Positions 22,085 through 33,338 of a stretch of 64,000 bases of DNA are shown piece after piece (positions within the stretch are counted from its first letter, which is position 1; the number at the start of each line of letters is the position of its first letter). Source of the stretch: Antedon mediterranea (lineage: Eukaryota > Echinodermata > Crinoidea > Comatulida > Antedonidae); assembly GCF_964355755.1 (NCBI RefSeq), contig NC_092673.1, positions 20,899,001 through 20,963,000 on the forward strand, given 5' to 3'. The notes below the pieces were generated by a model, which saw nothing but the letters and a program-made list of their open reading frames with translations, searched no databases and had not been told where the DNA came from. Made by a program: the position numbers and the translations under genes.

Positions 22085-23480
22085 TTATACCCGCCCCAGG
22101 GCGGGTTTCAAAATTAGTTTACAGCCTTCTCAGTACATAACACCCGACGCCAGTATCTGTCTATACTCGCCAACCTCCACCCCTCTTCAATAACACCCCA
22201 TACTCTTTCTTAAAAACAAATTCTTCCCAGTGATGGACAAATTCAATTCAACCTAAGCTTCGAATTGAGAGGAGTATGCATAGCTACGATGGTTCTAATA
22301 ATGGTTAAATGGTACGTTGTAAATTGTGTAAATGAATAGGTGTCATATTGGCTGATAATTAAAATATGTAATTAAGATACTGCGGTCCCCCAGCCTTCTT
22401 TCTCCTTTCACCACCCCAGCCACCATCAGCAAACCTTTTAACTCCTCCCCTGGACAGTTCAAATTTAGTAACTTTTCCAATCATATAGGCTACTTCATTA
22501 CGCTAGTATTTTCGCTCCTCCTCCCCCTACTACACTACACCCCAGTACAAATTATGTTATTATCACTCCCAACCCATAATCCCTCAGTGGCAGTTTTCAA
22601 ATGTAGTTTAAAACATTCCAAATACAGTTTCGGTCATGGTGATAGGCCTACATCCCCACCCCGAACTCCCATCTGCTTCCCAGGGATGATTAAATACTTT
22701 ACCATTTTCCAACCACAATTTTGGTGTAAGCAAAATCCCCTGAACCCAAACCCTATCTCCCAACCCCACTCTCCCACAATTGACGTTTTTTTCTTGGAGG
22801 ATTGGTGATGTAGTTGAACACAGTAACAGTAAACATCATGTGTATGTTCACACAGGTATGGATGTCTGTAATGAGACAATCCAAGAGACCGATACATAGC
22901 TGGATATGGTTAAAGTACTTTGCTAAAAGTGTAATTGAATAGGTGTCATATTGGTTAATGAATAAAATATGTATATCTATATCTATATTTCCCCAAACAC
23001 CTTGCTGAGGATAATTCAAATACTGTAAAACTTTTGTAGTATATATTTTACAATTCGATAGCCTACAACAACCCCCAGCCCTAGCAAAAATGTGACATCA
23101 CAAACCACCACACCACCCACCCCTCCCACAAAAACCCCAGGAGTCAGGGGAATTTTTTAAAATGTAGTTTAAAACCTTCCGGGTACAATTGCCATCATTT
23201 TGATACCCCATACGTATGGTTACGTGCAGACACAGAAATTTGTATAACGAACAAACATCGAAAGTGGGGGTTTTGACCACATTTTGGTCCCTAACTTGGA
23301 TCCTAGGTGGCGGACGATGTTGAAATATAGCTTAGAACATTCCCGGTACAATTGCGGTCATTTTGATACCCCATATGTAAGATTATGTGCAGTAACAAAA
23401 ATTTGTATAACGAACAAACAGACAAACAAACAAACAAACAGACAGACAAACAGACAAACTCTCTCACTTATAATATAGAT
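22085..23480. mobile_element. 1.4-kb nested insertion with CCCGCC start and (ACAA/ACAG)n CTCTCACTTATAATATAGAT end
   Basis: Starts TTATACCCGCCCCAGGGCGG, ends in a run of ACAAACAAACAGAC and then CTCACTTATAATATAGAT. Its flanks align to a single uninterrupted stretch elsewhere in the host element (about 23870-24005: CATAGTTTGGACAACTTTGC then AAATGTTGACC), which shows it is a later insertion. Inside, a unit with ATTTGTATAACGAACAAACA and TTTTGATACCCCATA occurs about twice and AGGTGTCATATTGG twice, so it is itself built of repeats. The 3' tail style resembles short retroelements of the RTE type; not proven. Confidence 0.6.
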
Positions 23481-23489
23481 ATCATTTAT

Positions 23490-24370
23490 TCAAATGTTGA
23501 CCTTTGACCCATGTCAACTTGTGTAATGATAAATGTGCTCTTTTGATTGTGTATGATTGATAGATGTCTTAACAGAATGATAAAACATAACATTTTGTCT
23601 TAAATGTTAGTTTTTATTTGGTTTTAAATGCAAATTGTATGATTGGTCAATATTGACATTTGACCTTTAATTGCAAAGTATTTGTTTTATAAGGCGACTG
23701 AATAACACCATACAATACATATAACCATACAAATGTATTAAAATACCAAATTGAACTTTAATAAATTGGTTATAATACATATGTATATAATACATTGTTA
23801 TAATTGGTCAATTTTGAACTTTGAACCCTTATCTCTTCCTATTCGCTTCCTATCCTGATCGAAGTCTGATTTGATTAAATACAGTATTATAATGAAATAA
23901 CATAACTTTACTAATCAAATAATTTGATTACTTGTAAAACCATCAATATCATAGTTTGGACAACTTTGCATTTATTTGTTAACTAATACGCGTATTAAAA
24001 TGTTGACCTTTGACTTTATGTCAACTGATGAAATTGACCTTATGTCAAGTGATGAAATGATGTATTCGCTCTTTTACATTGCGTATGATTGATTAACAGG
24101 ATGAGAAAACATCCAATTTTTATTAAATACTAGTTTTTATTTGGTTTTATAGGTACGTTCTATGATTGGTCAATATTGACATTTGACCCTTAATCACAAG
24201 GATTTTTTTTTCATAAGGTGATTGAATAGACACTTATAATCATAAAATGTAATAAAAGACCAAATTGTGCTTCAATAAATTTGTTATAATACATATACAT
24301 AATACATTGTTGTAATTGGTCAATTTTGAACTTTGACCCCTTATATCTCGAAAACGCTTCCTATCATGAT
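23490..24370. repeat. Two ~370-bp direct repeats rich in TTTGACC motifs
   Basis: 23490-23862 and 23998-24370 share AAATGTTGACCTTTGAC, TTTTTATTTGGTTTTA, GATTGGTCAATATTGACATT and GGTCAATTTTGAACTTTGA in the same order. The second copy runs into the right terminal inverted repeat. Confidence 0.75.
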
Positions 24371-24481
24371 CGATTACCTTCCATATCCGTAATCTACGGA
24401 CAATTCTAGTCTAGAAAAGTTGCATGGCAATTTTTCCCCTTTTGGGTGGTGATTCCCCCCCCCCCTCCTGCCACCGGACTA
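24330..24481 (-). repeat. Right terminal inverted repeat of the 4.35-kb element
   Basis: Counterpart of 20129-20281. It has an expanded C-run (about 12 C) where the left copy has six G in complement, and a few substitutions. Confidence 0.85.
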
Positions 24482-24597
24482 TTGGTTCCACGCAATGAGT
24501 TAACCAATCACAGGGGACAGTCTGTATGATAAATCGCGTCGTGATTGGTCAAGTTACTTGCATCCTCGTGTTGCGACGCCATGTACGCTTAAGCCAC
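24482..24597. mobile_element. Foldback MITE family F copy, split by the 4.35-kb element
   Basis: Reads TTGGTTCCACGCAATGAG, then TTAACCAATCACAGGGGACA facing CGTGATTGGTCAAGTTACTT, ending near CATGTACGCTTAAG. Its first bases (AAAGCTTG) are at 20121-20128 on the other side of the 4.35-kb insertion. Confidence 0.7.
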
Positions 24598-25029
24598 TGA
24601 TTGCGTTGGTTGTATCGTAATTTGATTTTACAGACACAAGGCTTGCAAGGTAATAATAATTCTATAGATAACATGATGATGATTTAGCAACCCGGCGATA
24701 GTCGTAACGCAATTTATAAACATTACCAGGCGTCAAGTAGACCGACATATTGGTCATGTGAATTCATCGAACGAGGATTAGGAGATAATAACTAGATCCA
24801 TTCGTGTAATCGTTATTCAGACTATCCATCGATATATTATTCAAGTGGATATTATAAGTGAAATATTCTCAGTTGCTGCGTTGCATCATTTTCAAGACGT
24901 CTTTCCACAATATCAAACCCACATTATTGTAGACATCAATTTTCTTAGCTATTTAGCATCGGTAGCACCCATCCCAATAATATTTAGCAGTGGACCTAAT
25001 TTATAAAATTTCAATTCAAAGCAACAAGC

Positions 25030-25203
25030 ATCAAACGCTCTACAGTATCTACACTATATCAAACTTTATGTGACAAAAAAAAATGTGCCCATATATGGAC
25101 ATTATGATGTTATATCACTACCATATTTGGGCACATCACTGCCATGTTTGAGCACATCACACTGTTTTTGTCAAACTAGTTTGATAGTGTAGACAGAGCT
25201 TTT
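25030..25203. mobile_element. MITE family B copy (near complete)
   Basis: Left part TCTACACTATATCAAACTTT and right end GTTTGATAGTGTAGACAGAG are inverted repeats. Inside, TGTGCCCATATATGGACAT and ACCATATTTGGGCACATCAC face each other, so the whole unit is a foldback. No ORF. Confidence 0.8.
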
Positions 25204-26084
25204 TATGTAACCCCAATTACAGCACTAATCAGGTTCTTGTAATAGTTTGTATATAGTATCTATATAAAGGTCTTCCACTGAATATGTCAAAGGTCACAGA
25301 CATTATTTGCAATAACAGAAATAATTTAATACTGAAGGATAGGCCTACACGAAAAACTTTCATCGAACAATTCATTTGTTACCTTGCTAAACCCGCTATT
25401 GATTGTTACCATTTTTTATTTACAGTATTAATCTATTCCAATTTATAACGTCATTTAACCTTATTTTAAAATATATTTATGCAATCAATCTGTTTAAGTG
25501 TAAAATGAACAGAATAAATCGATGATAACCATGAATTAATATTTTTTTAAAGTCTATAAATTTCTTTTTCATTTATTTCTTTGTATAATGGCATTTTAAT
25601 TAACAAAACATTTTAAGATGATTTATATATAGATATCAATTTTAAAACATTAATTAACTTGTTATGGTATCCTAGTCATTGAATGTCGTAACGTGCATTA
25701 CTCTCCCTTTTCGACGATTCGACGATAATAAGATTTGCGCCTCAAGGTATGATCAATTGATACAACCCGGAATTGAATACACATTTAGATATAAACACAC
25801 TAATAGAGGGGAGACCATATATTTCGAAATAACTATTCTATGGAGAGAGAGGAATAGAGGGGCTTACATAGGTTCAAAACACAAGGAAAACTCCATGTCA
25901 CTTACACACACCCTCGGGCGCGATATTTCTTTTCGTACATAAATTGGAGACCCCTCATAAAACGTCACAAAATAAACATGAATATTCATTAGTCATATCC
26001 ATAATGTGACGTAAGAATTAACTACGATTAACTAAGAGCTAACTACAAATCTGAAATGCAAACGCATTTTGTCGAGCTCCTCTG
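25204..26084. other. Intergenic, nothing recognised
   Basis: Contains an 87-codon frame at 25679-25942 without signal peptide, membrane segment or recognisable motif; treated as chance. Confidence 0.4.
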
Positions 26085-26155
26085 TATAGTCGTGGATTAG
26101 ACTATGGACTTTGCATGTCTTTGGTTCGAATCCCGCGAGCAACTTCTTTTTACTT
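26085..26155 (+). other. tRNA-like relic (SINE head or tRNA pseudogene)
   Basis: TATAGTCGTGGATTAGACTA resembles an A-box/D-arm and GGTTCGAATCCCGC is a perfect B-box/T-arm, spaced as in tRNA genes. The acceptor-stem halves do not pair, so it is not called as a functional tRNA. Confidence 0.5.
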
Positions 26156-26689
26156 TACAGTGAGAGAGTGTGTTAGATTTAGTTATATTTAGAAAGTAGT
26201 TTGGCTATCTTTCACATAAGGTGTCCCCCAACTTACGTACGATGGTATGTTTGAAGACGGATATTATGTAGTTTGTCCTGATCAAACGAAACAACGAAGT
26301 TGAAATTATAGATTTTACTCACGGCGGATTAGGATGAATAAGTTACCGGTGTAGTGTACTAATTGTAAGTCCTGTAACATAAATGTATATTGTAATTACT
26401 AAATTACGTCGCAGTGCGTACTTTCAAATCGTATACTAATCGAAATTGAAAATAAATGAACTGCTGTGAACTCGAGGTTTGCTCAGAGAATGTAAAATAA
26501 AATGTGCTACTTTAATGAACCACTGTATTGACTGGCACGGATTCTCAGACACTCTGGTAATACATGGGATGAATGATTTCAAATGCGCGTAAGCGGATTT
26601 AGCACCGGGTGATTTTTCTACATAAAATTTGGAATTTTGCTGATTTTGTTTAGTTTAAGTGTATGCAAACCCAGAGATAAGTAGGGGTT

Positions 26690-26930
26690 TACCCCGATCC
26701 CGATGAACTGGTTTACAAAAAAGCCCATTTATCGGGGGATTACCACCTACATAACACAGTGATTAATTTACATAAACACTTTTACATTTTTTAACATAGT
26801 TAATCATTTAAGACGAGTAGTGGGTTACCCTGATGAACTGGTTCACAAAAAAATCCACTTTATCAGGGGATTGACACCTATCTGATACTACAATGCTTAA
26901 TTTACCTAAAGACCTAAAATAATAAAAATA
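26690..26930. repeat. Tandem pair of a ~135-bp unit
   Basis: CGATGAACTGGTTTACAAAA, TTATCGGGGGATTACCACCT and CAGTGATTAATTTAC in the first copy recur as CTGATGAACTGGTTCACAAA, TTATCAGGGGATTGACACCT and CAATGCTTAATTTAC in the second. Confidence 0.7.
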
Positions 26931-28198
26931 AACTAATCTAAAAAATGACATCAGCTTGTGTTATTATTTGTTTAGGAGATCTTTGGTTTGAAAAAAAAAA
27001 CAACTCCTGTGATATTATTGATGTCATATCGGGCGCACTGTAACGAGCTATCATAAATTGTCTATTATTAGTTTTCTAGCCGATGGCCATTCTAGCCTTT
27101 AAGTTTGTATCATTTATTGTTAGTATTCCCGCGTGGGTTTGTGATTGCTGCTCTATCGTACGTGATAGTCTTAAAGGAACTGTGTTTTGCCGGCTAGGAT
27201 GCATTCTTGATCGGTTTTCGTCTGAATATGTTCTGTTTTTCGTTCTTACGTTCAGGCCTGTCCTAAATTATTTGGAGAATTTCAACGCGGAGAATTTAAA
27301 CGCATATCATTACGTGATCAAAATAAATCCTAAATACTGCAGTGTTTTATCAGTTTTATCTCCTTAAAGTAAAAACAAAATACTGATAAAGGTAAAAAAA
27401 ACTACACGAGTTATTAACACAAAACAAAAAAAATGAATATACAGCAAAAAGGAATCCATTCGTACGTTGACGCTGATAGCAATTCAGATCAATCAATGCT
27501 ATTTTTGCCAGAACTCTGAATTGTCATTTGCTTTTCATTTTAAAGTTAATAACTTGTCTATAAAACAATGCCGAATGGGCGTTTGATATATTATCACGTA
27601 GCTGTCGTCTATCAAAACTCATTAAGTTCTGATTATGGAATGGTAATCATATCTAACTTCAGCATAATCCTAACACTCAAGAGTTTGGTGTTTTTTTTTT
27701 CAATACTAAAAATGTATGATAATCAATACGAAATTCACAATTACCAAAAGGTAATACAAATACTGAAAGTGTTGATAACTCTTCTATCTATTTTAGGGTA
27801 AATCAAAGCTTAGTACATGATGGATGCTTTAATTGTGGAAAGAGCAAGTTTATTATTATTATTATTATTATTATTATTTTATATAATTGTTTATGTTATA
27901 GTAGTAACACAAAGTAAAAAGAGAAAAGATTACGTGAAAGTGCCTCCAACCCGTTTTTGAGAAAGTTTATATGAAAGTTTCAACATGCATTTACCTTTAA
28001 GATGCCACTTCTCAGAAAATGGCAAGGAAATATATGCGTTGCATTAAATGTTATACGATTAGCATTATATGTGATAAAACTACTTTCGTTTGATATTTAC
28101 ATCAATGGATCAATGCGATTCTATAAAAACAATTTAATTTTCGTCTTCCAATGATTCTTCTCTAAAATATATATGCCATTACCAATAGTATATAAAAA
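26931..28198. other. Intergenic, no gene recognised
   Basis: Two frames of 94 and 77 codons (27083-27367, 27568-27801) show no recognisable features. A (TTA)n microsatellite lies at about 27850-27880. Confidence 0.4.
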
Positions 28199-28848
28199 AT
28201 GTCTCTTCTTGGCCGGTATGCGATATTATTTTTTTCGGTTTGTGTATGTTGTCAGGCATCGGTGAGCAGGCTTACCGAAGAGCCGATGTTGAGTCCGAAA
28301 CGAATCCATGGAGGAAATCGCGTACGGAAAAATCGCGGCTGGTATATAAGATACAACAAATTAAGGCGGTTAGTTGTAAACATTAGTGAATAGAATCTAT
28401 CCATTAATCCATGTTGTAAGTAAGTTGTCTTCTGGTTAATAATAAATTTTATATAGGCCTAATAATCGTAACGTGAATGAATGGAAACGATCGTGATAAC
28501 AATTCATGTAAAGACGATTGTAGCGCCTGGTTTCTACGTAGTCTTCGTGTACAGTAGTCTAGTTTAAAAAGTTGTATTTAGTTTAAAACAGTGTGGCCCG
28601 GCCCGGCCGGTATCACAGAGAACAATAACCTCAATTGGTATTACAGTACTGTTTTCGCGCCGCGCATTTATGCAGATATTCAAGAGGACGAAAGCATTAG
28701 GAAACTGTATCACGCGGAAGCTGTTTACTATACGGCTGAAAATGGGTATTTGGAAACTCGGACTGGGCATGCGCAAACCTCAAAGCACGTCTGGCAGAAG
28801 CGCGTCTATGAGATGTTTGCAGTCAGTAGTCTGTGTAAGACCTGTTAA
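28199..28848 (+). CDS. Tentative two-exon gene for a small secreted protein of unknown family
   Basis: Exon 1 (28199-28261, 21 codons) encodes MSLLGRYAILFFSVCVCCQA, a convincing signal peptide, and ends at a strong donor TCG|GTGAGC. An acceptor TTGTATTTAG at 28572-28581 opens an in-phase exon (28582-28848) of 88 codons without stops, including NNNLNWYYSTVFAPRIYADI, KLYHAEAVYYTAENGY and the end VYEMFAVSSLCKTC before TAA. Without splicing, the first frame runs on to 28393 as a 64-aa peptide with basic sites (KR, RR). The second exon is GC-richer than its surroundings. A further donor (CTGT|GTAAGA) near the end leaves open additional exons, and cysteine-rich frames continue near 28925. I do not recognise the family. 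AATAAA at about 29125 could end the transcript. The whole model is inference from signals and frame. Confidence 0.35.
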
Positions 28849-30339
28849 ATAAGCAATGTTTCGTTTTGGCTGTCAATTTATCATTGTCAAAACAATCCTT
28901 CCTCTATGATAATATTTCTGGCGAATGGTGTGTTTTGACGAAGAATATTGTTGGATTAGTGAGTACGTTTGTCGGCGGCTGGGAAATTATAATTGTACTG
29001 CTTTAGGGAGTAACGCCTCTACCCTGGAATATGTAAAGTGCTTTTGTTTAGGACTTGTTAATTTCAGACTATATTTACGTTACACAAAATGTTTACTACT
29101 GATTGTTAAACAAAAATATTTGATAATAAATCATTGTAATACACAAAGAGATGTTCTATTTGTAAACGCTAACTCAATTATTGAGTGACATTTTTATTTT
29201 TTGGTCTGACTCATGAAAATGTTTATTGTTTATATGTACAGATATTTCTTGTTAATTTTGAGAAAATTGATGATCTGTTAGTTTCTTTGTTTGTTGTTTA
29301 ACAATAATGTTTGTATTTGTTATCGGAAGCGCCTTGAAGCTAAGGTAGTTTCACCTTGTGAGGCGCCTCTGTGTAATATATTGAAAACCAAAAAAAAAAT
29401 CATTGTTTTTTAGATATTATATTTCTAAACATTATTAAATAGAATATGAATCAACATTTAAAAAAAACATCATTTAATGAAGAAAGAACCATATAATAAA
29501 AATGTTACGTCAAACAGTCGAGCGAAGTTTTTTGTAAGAAATAATTCTTGTTTATAAAATTGTTATTGATGGTGTGAAACTTGCGTACAACACAGTTCGT
29601 AGAACAAAACATTTATTGCAAAGGCTTTCCATAAAGTATACACTTTATCATACCATTCTAATGATATAAATCAATTTAAAATCCACAGAAAATCTTGATT
29701 TTTCTCATTCACTTTTATTCTTACGCAAACTATAAATCTAACGACTTACTGTACAACAGCCAAACGATATATTTTATAGTTCCTCACAATTTAAATCGTT
29801 TTATACCACTTTTCCATACTTTATACGTGAATGTCTTATCCTTTTCGTGTTTATGTTAGCCAATCAGATGTGTACAACATAGTCTTTGATTCTCCTTGTC
29901 TTGTCAATTTAAGAAATAAATTACAAACGAGAATATATGATTCCAATTACTGTAGCCGTTTATCTATCTACGGACGTTAATGAATTGTCCCGCCGCTGGT
30001 TGAAAATTTAGCGACGTATATTGCTCATAGAATAATGTTATAGCGATTGACAGCATGCCAATGGAATTATCACAGATTCTATACCAACGTCATGATCAGT
30101 ACATTGTTGTTATCATATCATCATTCCATTGTCGACATACAACATGTTGATCTTAAATGTATATTACACAATATCCAAATCCAACCCCGGCCGAACGCAC
30201 TGTGTTTTGTGGCAACGCAATTGTAAAGTTGTCACAACGCAGATTGGTCTGGAATCCTGATGCCCAGATATTAGGTGTTTTACATTCGTATCTGTGCTAC
30301 GGTTATTATCTTTATTTTAAAGTAGTAGGCCCTACTTTC
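28849..30339. other. Flank of the tentative secreted-protein gene; otherwise nothing recognised
   Basis: An 87-codon frame at 28925-29188 is cysteine-rich at its start but has no clear splice link. Near 29330-29372 the sequence GAAGCGCCTTGAAGC ... GTGAGGCGCCTC looks like a structured retroelement tail. The rest is AT-rich and unremarkable. Confidence 0.35.
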
Positions 30340-31270
30340 ATATTGTCATGTTGTTGTTGTTGCTATAATTTCGATGTATTAATACATTCTCTTAGTAGAA
30401 TTCAAGTATAAGGTCAATAAATCCTGTGTAAATCCTTAGATTTAATTAACATTAGTTCAAGCATCTCCATTATGTAGCGAACGTTACCATGTGTTCTATA
30501 ACTATAATTAACAATATGATCATGGCTATAATGTTGTTTATTATAATTTTGATTTAATAATACAGTAGATTCTTTTCGTAGAATTCAATAAGGTCAATAA
30601 ATCCTGTGTAAATTATAAGATTTAATTAACATTAATTCAAGCCTCTCCATTATGTAGCGAACGTTACCATGTGTTTTATCACTGTAATTAAAAATATGAT
30701 AATGGCTATAATATATGTTGTTTATATCTTATGTTATAACTTTGATTTACTAATACAGTAGATTCTTTTCATAGAATTCAAGTATAAGGTCAATCAATCT
30801 AGTATGAGCTTACCTATAAGATTTAATTAACATTAATTCAAGCCTCTATAATGTGTTTTATCACTGTAATTTAAAATATGATAATGGCTATAATATATGT
30901 TGTTTATATCTTATGTTATAACTTTGATTTACTAATACAGTAGATTCTTTTCATAGAATTCAAGTATAAGGTCAATAAATCCAGTTGATCTCAAGCATCT
31001 CTATATATTATATAGCAAACGTGTTCTATGTTCTATCACTGTAATTAACAATATGATAATGGCTATATTATGTTGTTTATATGTTATGTTGCCTTTTCTT
31101 TAAACAAAATTTAAGGTAAAAATATTCTGTTGAGTTTTAGCCTACCTCATTCTTTAAGAGTTATGGTTAAAAACATGAATTCAAGCATCTCCAATATGTA
31201 TATCATATTGTGTTCTTTCACTATAATTAACAATCTGACCATGGCTATAATATGTTATTTATATAATGTA
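30340..31270. repeat. Tandem array, four good copies plus a degenerate fifth, unit ~183-193 bp
   Basis: The phrase TAGAATTCAA recurs with GAATTC at 30398, 30581, 30774 and 30956 (spacing 183, 193, 182). Units share AAGGTCAATAAATC, AGATTTAATTAACATTA, TATGTAGCGAACGTTACCAT and AATGGCTATAATAT. A fifth, diverged copy reaches about 31270. Confidence 0.85.
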
Positions 31271-31529
31271 GGCCTAATTAATAATTTTTTGTTTTGCGAA
31301 ACAATAATATTCATCAAGTAAATTTGAACATCAGTGATCCGTTATTTCAACGTGAAAAGTTGTAGTTGCATGTGACATGGAATATTTGATTAACCGTCGT
31401 TTTAAACCGATAACGTTCTATCATATTATTTGATGTACCGTGTATTCACTTTCCTCCAACCTCAACGGTGCAAACGTTATCAATATTTGCATTATTGCGT
31501 CAACTAATGTAAAAATATGGGGCAAACCT

Positions 31530-31890
31530 TCGACTAGCGAAAGCTATTTTGTTTTCAATTTTCTTTTGCTTTTTAAATAAAGACGAATTTAATGTAAAAT
31601 TCCCATTCTTATTTTCGAACACAGATTAAAATATGTCTATTATATAACGATTGTGCAATTATTTTGATTTTAGGACGTCACTGTTTGGCTTGTTTTCCGT
31701 AAGTACAATGCTGAGTTCATTAAATTTCACCAGTTTAATTATATAAAATCCACGCACTAATTTGAATTTACATTTAATGTAAAATTAAATTTTTTTTTAT
31801 TTCTTTAAACACAGATTGAACGTAATTGAAATGCTGAATTCATTAAATTGCACACATTTAATTATTCAAAATCCACGCACTGATTTGGAA
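31530..31890. repeat. Diverged direct duplication, offset ~124 bp
   Basis: Around 31706 ATGCTGAGTTCATTAAATTT then AAAATCCACGCACTAATTTG; around 31830 ATGCTGAATTCATTAAATTG then AAAATCCACGCACTGATTTG. Confidence 0.7.
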
Positions 31891-31960
31891 TCAAGAGGGT
31901 CGGAAAAATTAACCGTTGATTTAATTAGAACGATAATCAAATCAAAAGAATGTTGTTGAA

Positions 31961-32517
31961 ATTGTGTGATCAGGTATTCCACGACCGGGTTTAGCCACTT
32001 AGAGTATGCTACAGCTAGTATATTGTGTGATCAGGTATTCCACGACCGGGTTTAGCCACTTAGAGTATGCTACAGCTAGTATATTGTGTGATCAGGTATT
32101 CCACGACCGGGTTTAGCCACTTAGAGTATGCTACAGCTAGTATATTGTGTGATCAGGTATTCCACGACCGGGTTTAGCCACTTAGAGTACCGGTATGCTA
32201 CAGCTAGTATATTGTATGATCAGATATTCCACGACCGGGTTTAGCCACTTAGAGTATGCTACATCTAGTATATTGTGTGATCACGTATTCCACGACCGGG
32301 TTTAGCCACTTAGAGTATGCTACAGCTAGTATATTGTGTGATCAGGTATTCCGCGACCGGGTTTAGCCACTTAGAGTATGCTACAGCTAGTATATTGTGT
32401 GATCAGGTATTCCACGACCGGGTTTAGCCACTTAGAGTATGCTACAGCTAGTATATTGTGTGATCAGGTATTCCACGACCGGGTTTAGCCACTTAGAGTA
32501 TGCTACAGCTAGTATAT
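31961..32517. repeat. Nine-copy 61-bp satellite array
   Basis: The phrase ACGACCGGGTTTAGCCACTT starts at 31981, 32042, 32103, 32164, 32231, 32292, 32353 (as GCGACC), 32414 and 32475. The period is exactly 61 bp except one 67-bp unit with a 6-bp insert (CCGGTA-type duplication). Copies are almost identical, so the array is young. There is no spacer diversity, so it is not a CRISPR. Confidence 0.97.
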
Positions 32518-33064
32518 CAACTGACAGTCTAAGCCCGGGTCTAAACCCAAACGGGACTAAATCTCGTTATTAATATGGAGTACTGCCAGTTTATTCGGGG
32601 AAATATATCTGCAAAGGTCGGAAATACTACAACTAAAATACTATAAGTTATCTTAACCAATAAACCTCTATTAAAAGAGCACCCTTTCCCATTAGAACTG
32701 TCCCAATAGACGGCTTCTACTGTACTTTATTTATTACGCTGCAAATTATGAATGATTGTTTTTTAAAGTACAAATGCATGAACAATGCGTACATTAGGCA
32801 TAAGCCAAATACATGCATAGGGTCAGCCATCCGTCTCCGCTCTGTCGCGATCAGAGGCAGAATGATAGAGAGTAATATTATCAATAAAATGCGAATAAAT
32901 ACGGTAGTTGTCGGTGCAAATCAGTGTTACATTCTGAATTGCTATAAACAAATAAATCATCATTTTTGCACAGTAAACCAGGCATGAATGCATCATTGTC
33001 TGAAACTATGAGGCTTGGAGGGTTTTTTGTATTTTTATTTATTATTTATCTAATTTTTACAGCG
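32518..33064. other. Intergenic, nothing recognised
   Basis: No gene or repeat match seen. Confidence 0.4.
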
Positions 33065-33338
33065 TAAAGGCCAAAACCCACGTACTTTGTCCCACGTAGA
33101 ATCTGTATCTATCCTGAGCAAAAACCACAGGCCCGCTCCGAACTGTGTGTAAATGGTCATAAGGAATTACATAGATTCTATATTTATTATTATTTATTTA
33201 TACAATATAGAATCTATGTTATTCCTTATGACCATTTACACACAACGCAGAGCGGACCGGCGGTTGCAGATATTATATACACCAGTTTCTACGCTTTTCC
33301 ACTTACCGTTACCGCTCGTCTGTGTAAATTGGCCTTTA
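33065..33338. mobile_element. Foldback MITE E with near-perfect central hairpin
   Basis: Outer ends TAAAGGCCAA (33065) and TTGGCCTTTA (ending 33338) are complementary. In the centre 33145-33184 and 33204-33243 are 40-nt arms with a single mismatch, around a 19-nt AT loop. The flanking arms (CCCGCTCCGA ... GCAGAGCGGAC) also pair loosely, so the whole unit folds back. Confidence 0.8.

Larger units (their letters stand above)
20129..24481. mobile_element. 4.35-kb transposable element with ~150-bp terminal inverted repeats
   Basis: The left end TAGTCCGGTGGCAGGAGGGG at 20129 and the right end CCCCTCCTGCCACCGGACTA ending at 24481 are the start of inverted repeats that stay about 90% alike for roughly 150 bp, up to the phrase AGGGGTCAAAGTT. 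TTG lies directly outside both ends (20126-20128 and 24482-24484), consistent with a 3-bp target duplication. Joining the flanks restores a foldback MITE end (AAGCTTG + GTTCCAC). No transposase-like reading frame is seen, so it is non-autonomous or decayed. Inside: a five-copy ~150-bp tandem array, a 1.4-kb insertion, and two ~370-bp direct repeats rich in TTTGACC. Superfamily not recognised. Confidence 0.8.

Noticed and set aside
26085-26155. Functional tRNA gene
   Set aside because: The B-box is perfect, but the acceptor stem does not pair; kept only as a tRNA-like relic.
31961-32517. CRISPR-like regular repeats
   Set aside because: Direct 61-bp units without variable spacers in an animal genome; a satellite array, not CRISPR.
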